From Coriobacteriales bacterium (GTDB lineage: Bacteria; Actinomycetota; Coriobacteriia; Coriobacteriales; UBA8131), in contig JAISUQ010000012.1 in assembly GCA_031272005.1 (NCBI GenBank), positions 1-9,366 on the forward strand: a DNA stretch of 9,366 bases. The letters are read 5' to 3'. Made by a program: the position numbers and the translations under genes. Shown here one piece after another: positions 6,154 to 9,366 of this stretch (positions are counted from its first letter, which is position 1; every line of letters begins with the position of its first letter). The notes below the pieces were generated by a model. That model did not search any database and had not been told where the DNA came from. It worked only from the letters and a program-made list of their open reading frames with translations.

Positions 6154-6480
6154 ATTATGCAGGAACCAACCGAGAGAGTCGCCTGGCGGCCTCATCGGGA
6201 ATCCCCCGAATTCATTCGTGGGGAGGACATCAACCACGCCAGATGCGCGACAACGCCGCCGGCGCGGTAGTCGGTGTGGCGGCGCCGGCCAGGCGCGGCC
6301 GGCCAGGCGCGGCCGGAGTGGCTGATTCCCCTGCAAAACGGTGCTATAGCTACCCTCGCGCAATAGCCTTCTATCCGCACCAACGTCATTTATGCAGGTC
6401 AGAGCCTTAAAGCGGAAAAAACCGCTCGCGCCGTTAGCAGACATTTGTTTGCAAAACCCCTGTTAAAACCGCTGGACGTG
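6154..6480. other. Non-coding spacer after ecfT with hairpins and GC-rich repeats
   Basis: No convincing gene is seen on either strand. A hairpin lies at 6203-6223 (CCCCCGAAT against ATTCGTGGGG with one bulged T), with no T-run after it. Next come GC-rich self-complementary blocks: CGCCGCC (6254-6260) can pair with GGCGGCG (6278-6284), or alternatively GCCGGCGC (6258-6265) with GCGCCGGC (6282-6289). A short dyad at 6437-6452 sits about 30 bp before the next -10 box. One of the hairpins may end ecfT transcription, but none has a standard terminator tail. Confidence 0.45.
6284..6316. repeat. 14-bp tandem repeat, about 2.4 copies
   Basis: The 14-bp unit GCCGGCCAGGCGCG occurs at 6284-6297 and 6298-6311, followed by a partial copy GCCGG to 6316. 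It lies outside any gene and is rich in CCGG/GGCC palindromes. Confidence 0.85.
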
Positions 6481-6483
6481 GCC

Positions 6484-6489
6484 TATAAT
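6484..6489 (+). promoter_or_regulatory. Consensus -10 box for the surface protein transcript
   Basis: TATAAT at 6484-6489 is a perfect -10 box in an AT-richer patch. The hexamer at 17-bp spacing, TGTTAA (6461-6466), is a poor -35 match, so an activator or the nearby dyad (6437-6452) may matter. Transcription would start near 6496, about 285 nt before the surface protein start codon. Confidence 0.5.
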
Positions 6490-6495
6490 TCCACT

Positions 6496-6781
6496 CATAA
6501 CACATATCAGCTGTGCCTCATTTCAGATTCATGGTAATCGTGGGACAAGGGGCCACCGAGCGTAAGCACGGCTGACCCAAAGCAGACGCTACCGCATCTC
6601 CTTTGCACAGTTGATCAGACTTATCGGATTGCATTGGAGTGAAAAAATGCGAAAGCAGTTGCGTTACCAACACTCACTCGAATAACTTGAAGCCCAGCAC
6701 GCGATGTTGTGCGGCATCGGCGTGCGACTTCTGATCGCTTTTGCAAGGGAAGCTTAGGGGAGGCGAACGGAAGGGGTTATC
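6496..6781 (+). ncRNA. Long, potentially structured 5' leader of the surface protein gene
   Basis: Several helices can be drawn by eye. T6538-G6543 pairs with C6553-A6559 with a one-base bulge. AGCGT (6559-6563) pairs with ACGCT (6586-6590), enclosing GCT (6571-6573)/AGC (6581-6583). GAGTG (6637-6641) pairs with CACTC (6671-6675), enclosing a TGC-GAAA-GCA GNRA hairpin (6648-6657). GCACGCGATG (6697-6706) pairs with CATC-g-GCGTGC (6715-6725). GCGA (6724-6727) can instead pair with TCGC (6735-6738), directly followed by TTTT. I could not match it to a riboswitch family I know (TPP, SAM, cobalamin, c-di-GMP-I, c-di-AMP and others considered). The helices are hand-drawn and short, so a cis-regulatory RNA is an inference. 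Confidence 0.4.
6647..6685 (+). CDS. Possible 12-residue leader peptide (MRKQLRYQHSLE)
   Basis: This short frame runs ATG to TAA. GGAG (6636-6639) lies 7 nt upstream, a good ribosome binding site. It lies in the leader of the surface protein transcript, about 100 nt before the main start. Its ribosome binding site and coding region fall inside the GAGTG/CACTC helix, and it ends 12 nt before the 6697-6725 hairpin, the arrangement expected of translation-sensing attenuation. It could also be chance: short frames with a nearby GGAG are not rare. No single amino acid is strongly repeated to suggest a sensed signal, though it is rich in Arg, Gln and Leu. Confidence 0.3.
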   Translation: MRKQLRYQHSLE

Positions 6782-9366
6782 ATGAAAAGCCAAGATAGAT
6801 CCAACAGAAGGTTGCTGAGCTGCATCCTGACGCTGTTGATGGTCGCCACCATGGCCTGGCCGATAGCTTCGGCCTTTGCCGATGGCGAAGGCAGCGATGG
6901 TGCTGCCACTGAGCAGACCACCACCCCGGCGCCGGAACCAGCGCCCGCGTCCGAGCCCGAGGCAACCCCGGTGCCCGAGCCCGAGTCCACGCCCACACCC
7001 GAACCAACCCCGGAGCCAGAAGCTGGCAGCGGCACGTCAAACTCAGCCACCACCGGCGCTGAAGGCAGCGAAGGCGCCATCGGCGGCGAGACTGCTGTGC
7101 CTGTTGAGGCCGCCACGCCCGAGGCCGCCCTGGAGGCCGAGGCCGAGAGTATCTCCACCCTCAGTATCGAGCCTCTGGCCACCGAGTATACCGTGCACTT
7201 CTGGATTGGGCCTTCTCTGAGCAACGAGTACATCCTCAATGACGGCAGCGGCGTGGTCAACAAGGCGCCGCAGACGGTGGCGGAAGGCGAAGCGGTCGTA
7301 GAGCCCAACCCGCCGTCCATCTCCGGCAAAATCAGCTTCCGGGGCTGGTCGGTCTACGACCCGGAAGTCTATCCCGAGAGCTTCTACACCCGGGATATGT
7401 TCTGGGCCTTTGCCGGCACCCAAAACCCCGACCTGGTGACTGCCGACACCGACCTCTATGCCGTGTTCTCCGATAAGCTGCTGATCAGCTTCAAGGACAG
7501 CGACGGCAAGGTGGTCCAGACCCGTGAGGTGGAGCAGGGCGAGACCTTCGCCGGCCCCAGCGCCGAGGTGACCGCCGATGTTGAGGCCAACCCGCCTGCT
7601 GACGGCAGTGCCAATCAGCGCCTGATGTACTGGTATCTGGAGGGCGACAGCAACCATCAGCAGATCGTCTTCGGTGCCACGGTGGCCACCCGCGACATGA
7701 TCCTGGTGCCCTATTGGTCCGACGCCCAGCTGGTGATCTTCGACAGCCGGGGCGGCAACTATGTGGCGCCGCAGTATCCCTCCTATGGCGACGTAGCCGT
7801 GGAGCCTGCAACGCCGGTGCGCGACGGCTTCATCTTCGCCTTCTGGTCGGAGAACGAAGCGGCCAGCCCAGCCGACACCGCCAAGGCCTTCGACTTCTCC
7901 ACTGTCATCCAGCAGGACACCAACCTCTACGCCATCTGGTCGCCCAAGGACGTGGGTTACAGCGTGGCCTACTGGTTTGAGAAGGAGAACATCACCGGCG
8001 ACCCGGGTAACAACCAGAGCAACTACGCTTTCTATAAGAGTGCGGAGATAAACTCAGCCAACGCCAACTTCAATGCGCTGAAGCTGCCGGCTGGCTCCAT
8101 CGTCGGCACCGATGTGTCGCTGGACGCCACCCAGCTGGCTTTGCTGGACAGCATCGTCGCCTTCCCTGCGTATTCTGAGTATTACTTCCAGACCTCGCTG
8201 GCGCTGAAGGGTGACGGCAGCTCGGTGGTCAACATCTACTTCAAGCGTAAGGTCTACACCATCTACATCGACGTCCAGGGCTCCAGCAGCTCGGTGGGCA
8301 ATACCGATGCCAGCACCAAGGACATCAACCCCCAAGGTGGTAGCACCACTCCGGGCTATGGCAACACCTACCGGCGTGAGAATGCCTACCTGATCCACAA
8401 CGGCGTGACCTATCAGGGGACGTCCAACTCCAGCAACATGTACAGCTTTGAGGCCAAGTATGGCCAGAACCTCAGCGGCATCTGGCCGTCTTATGGTGAG
8501 GTTGAATCCGGCGCCAGCAACATCAAGATCTACGGCTGGTACCTGGGCAACTACGCCGCCACACCACACAGCGACCGCCTGGAGATGAACAGCTCCCTCT
8601 GCGACGCGGCCGAAGCGGTGGGCGGTGCTGGTGACACCAGCTCTACGCTGTACTGCGCACCACAGTGGCGGACCACCAGCGCAGCCCTGGTCGATCACAC
8701 CCGCCTGTATTACGTGCAGGTGCCCGCTGGCACCGCGCCAGCAGTCGTGGTGGCACTGGACAATGCCAGCGCCTGGACCCTGAGCAGCAGCCCAAGCGAC
8801 TGGCCGGCCTACATCAGCTACGACGGCGTCACCTATCAGCTCTATCAGGGCGAGAATGGCTGCCAGAGCAGCAATACCAGCGCTCAGTCGATAACCATTC
8901 CCGGATTCACTCTGCAAGTCTTGTATGGTGCAAAAAAAGCTGCCGCCAGGCCTACAGACAACGCCTTCTCGTATCTGCATATCGGTAAGAACAGTGCTGG
9001 CGTCAATCATTTTACCTACTCAACGTCAGAAACTGGCCATTCCAGCAGCAACGACGTATACCAATACATCATCTTCCTCTACAGCCGCAACAGCTTCACC
9101 CTGAGCTTCAACGTTCAGAATCCACTCAGCACGCCGATTGCCTCCAGCACGGTGGCTTCCGGCACCGCACTGGCCAGCTACGAGCCCGCTGACCCCAGCT
9201 ACACCGGTTACGTCTTCGGCGGCTGGTATACCACTCCGGCCTGTCTGACCGGTCAGGAGTTCGACTTCACCAGTGGCGTCATGCCAGCCGGTAACCTCAC
9301 GCTCTACGCCAAGTGGACGCCGGCTGCCGTGAGTGTGAAATTCTACGACTCCATCCATGGCACCTA
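6782..9366 (+). CDS. Large secreted surface protein with InlB B-repeat-like modules (3' end outside window)
   Basis: This is a probable cell-wall adhesin or matrix protein of unknown ligand. ATG 6782 follows AAGGGG (6771-6776) at 5 nt. Residues 1-33 are a signal peptide (RR, hydrophobic core, cleavage after AFA). Residues 43-82 are Pro/Glu/Thr-rich, followed by an Ala/Glu-rich spacer to about 130, probably a wall-spanning or extended region. InlB B-repeat-like (Listeria-Bacteroides) modules with the FxGW...LYAxW pattern are at 136-229, about 233-313 (divergent), 318-386 (VIFDSRGG...LYAIW) and 772-845 (FGGWY...LYAKW). A new one begins at the right edge. Residues 393-496 resemble the MucBP-like modules often found beside them (YSVAYWFEKEN...IYFKRKVYTI). 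Residues 497-771 are Ser/Asn/Tyr-rich and less clear, with YSFEAKYGQN near 555. Frame stays open for 861 codons; a sortase signal would be beyond the window. Being last, long and separately promoted, it is not part of the ecf operon. Confidence 0.88.
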   Translation, partial: MKSQDRSNRRLLSCILTLLMVATMAWPIASAFADGEGSDGAATEQTTTPAPEPAPASEPEATPVPEPESTPTPEPTPEPEAGSGTSNSATTGAEGSEGAIGGETAVPVEAATPEAALEAEAESISTLSIEPLATEYTVHFWIGPSLSNEYILNDGSGVVNKAPQTVAEGEAVVEPNPPSISGKISFRGWSVYDPEVYPESFYTRDMFWAFAGTQNPDLVTADTDLYAVFSDKLLISFKDSDGKVVQTREVEQGETFAGPSAEVTADVEANPPADGSANQRLMYWYLEGDSNHQQIVFGATVATRDMILVPYWSDAQLVIFDSRGGNYVAPQYPSYGDVAVEPATPVRDGFIFAFWSENEAASPADTAKAFDFSTVIQQDTNLYAIWSPKDVGYSVAYWFEKENITGDPGNNQSNYAFYKSAEINSANANFNALKLPAGSIVGTDVSLDATQLALLDSIVAFPAYSEYYFQTSLALKGDGSSVVNIYFKRKVYTIYIDVQGSSSSVGNTDASTKDINPQGGSTTPGYGNTYRRENAYLIHNGVTYQGTSNSSNMYSFEAKYGQNLSGIWPSYGEVESGASNIKIYGWYLGNYAATPHSDRLEMNSSLCDAAEAVGGAGDTSSTLYCAPQWRTTSAALVDHTRLYYVQVPAGTAPAVVVALDNASAWTLSSSPSDWPAYISYDGVTYQLYQGENGCQSSNTSAQSITIPGFTLQVLYGAKKAAARPTDNAFSYLHIGKNSAGVNHFTYSTSETGHSSSNDVYQYIIFLYSRNSFTLSFNVQNPLSTPIASSTVASGTALASYEPADPSYTGYVFGGWYTTPACLTGQEFDFTSGVMPAGNLTLYAKWTPAAVSVKFYDSIHGT

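Noticed and set aside
5635..6444. 269-codon minus strand frame covering the end of ecfT and the following spacer
   Set aside because: Most of it is antisense to EcfT, whose motifs are clear. The part in the spacer has Arg/Gly-rich composition and no supporting ribosome binding site or homology I recognise.
6531..6660. Known riboswitch (c-di-GMP-I, c-di-AMP, TPP, cobalamin, SAM) in the surface protein leader
   Set aside because: The conserved core strings of these classes as I know them are not found; only generic helices and a GNRA loop are seen.

Overview
The window is GC-rich and looks like a chromosomal piece of a high-GC Gram-positive, probably anaerobic or gut-type bacterium. The main hints are a surface protein built from InlB B-repeat-like modules, a single-gene fusion of both ECF ATPases, two likely TTG/ATG-ambiguous starts and AGGAGG-like ribosome binding sites. 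A Coriobacteriia-like or high-GC Firmicute host would fit, but nothing here (no rRNA, no clear marker tree) fixes the lineage.

Layout, left to right. (1) tsaD (+), the catalytic subunit of tRNA t6A synthesis, carrying an unusual Ala-Pro repeat extension of about 56 residues that runs to the left edge, so the real reading frame may begin outside the window. It is followed by a 64-nt almost perfect palindrome and a T-rich stretch, a probable terminator. (2) A spacer holding several dyads and a good promoter, then a small unknown membrane protein (+). (3) A CPA1-type (NhaP2/CvrA-like) cation/proton antiporter with a cytoplasmic TrkA_C tail, on the minus strand, converging on the small gene with only 23 bp between them. 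(4) A ~100-bp divergent spacer, then an ecfA-ecfT operon (+): one protein with both EcfA ATPase domains, overlapping the start of EcfT by 13 bp. Together they form the shared energising module of an energy-coupling-factor vitamin/metal importer. No substrate-binding S component is present, which fits a group II module that serves S components encoded elsewhere. (5) About 630 bp without a large gene: GC-rich tandem and inverted repeats just after ecfT, then a TATAAT promoter, and a ~290-nt leader with several possible helices and a 12-codon upstream reading frame. (6) The leader opens into a large secreted surface protein (+) with signal peptide, Pro/Glu-rich spacer and repeated InlB-like modules, cut off by the right edge.

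The three gene blocks are functionally unrelated (tRNA modification, ion homeostasis, vitamin import, surface adhesion). The most distinctive features are the long structured leader with its possible leader peptide, and simple-sequence Ala/Pro/Gly expansions inserted into otherwise conserved housekeeping proteins (TsaD, EcfA). I see no mobile element, CRISPR array, tRNA or rRNA, and no clear evidence of a new multi-gene system.
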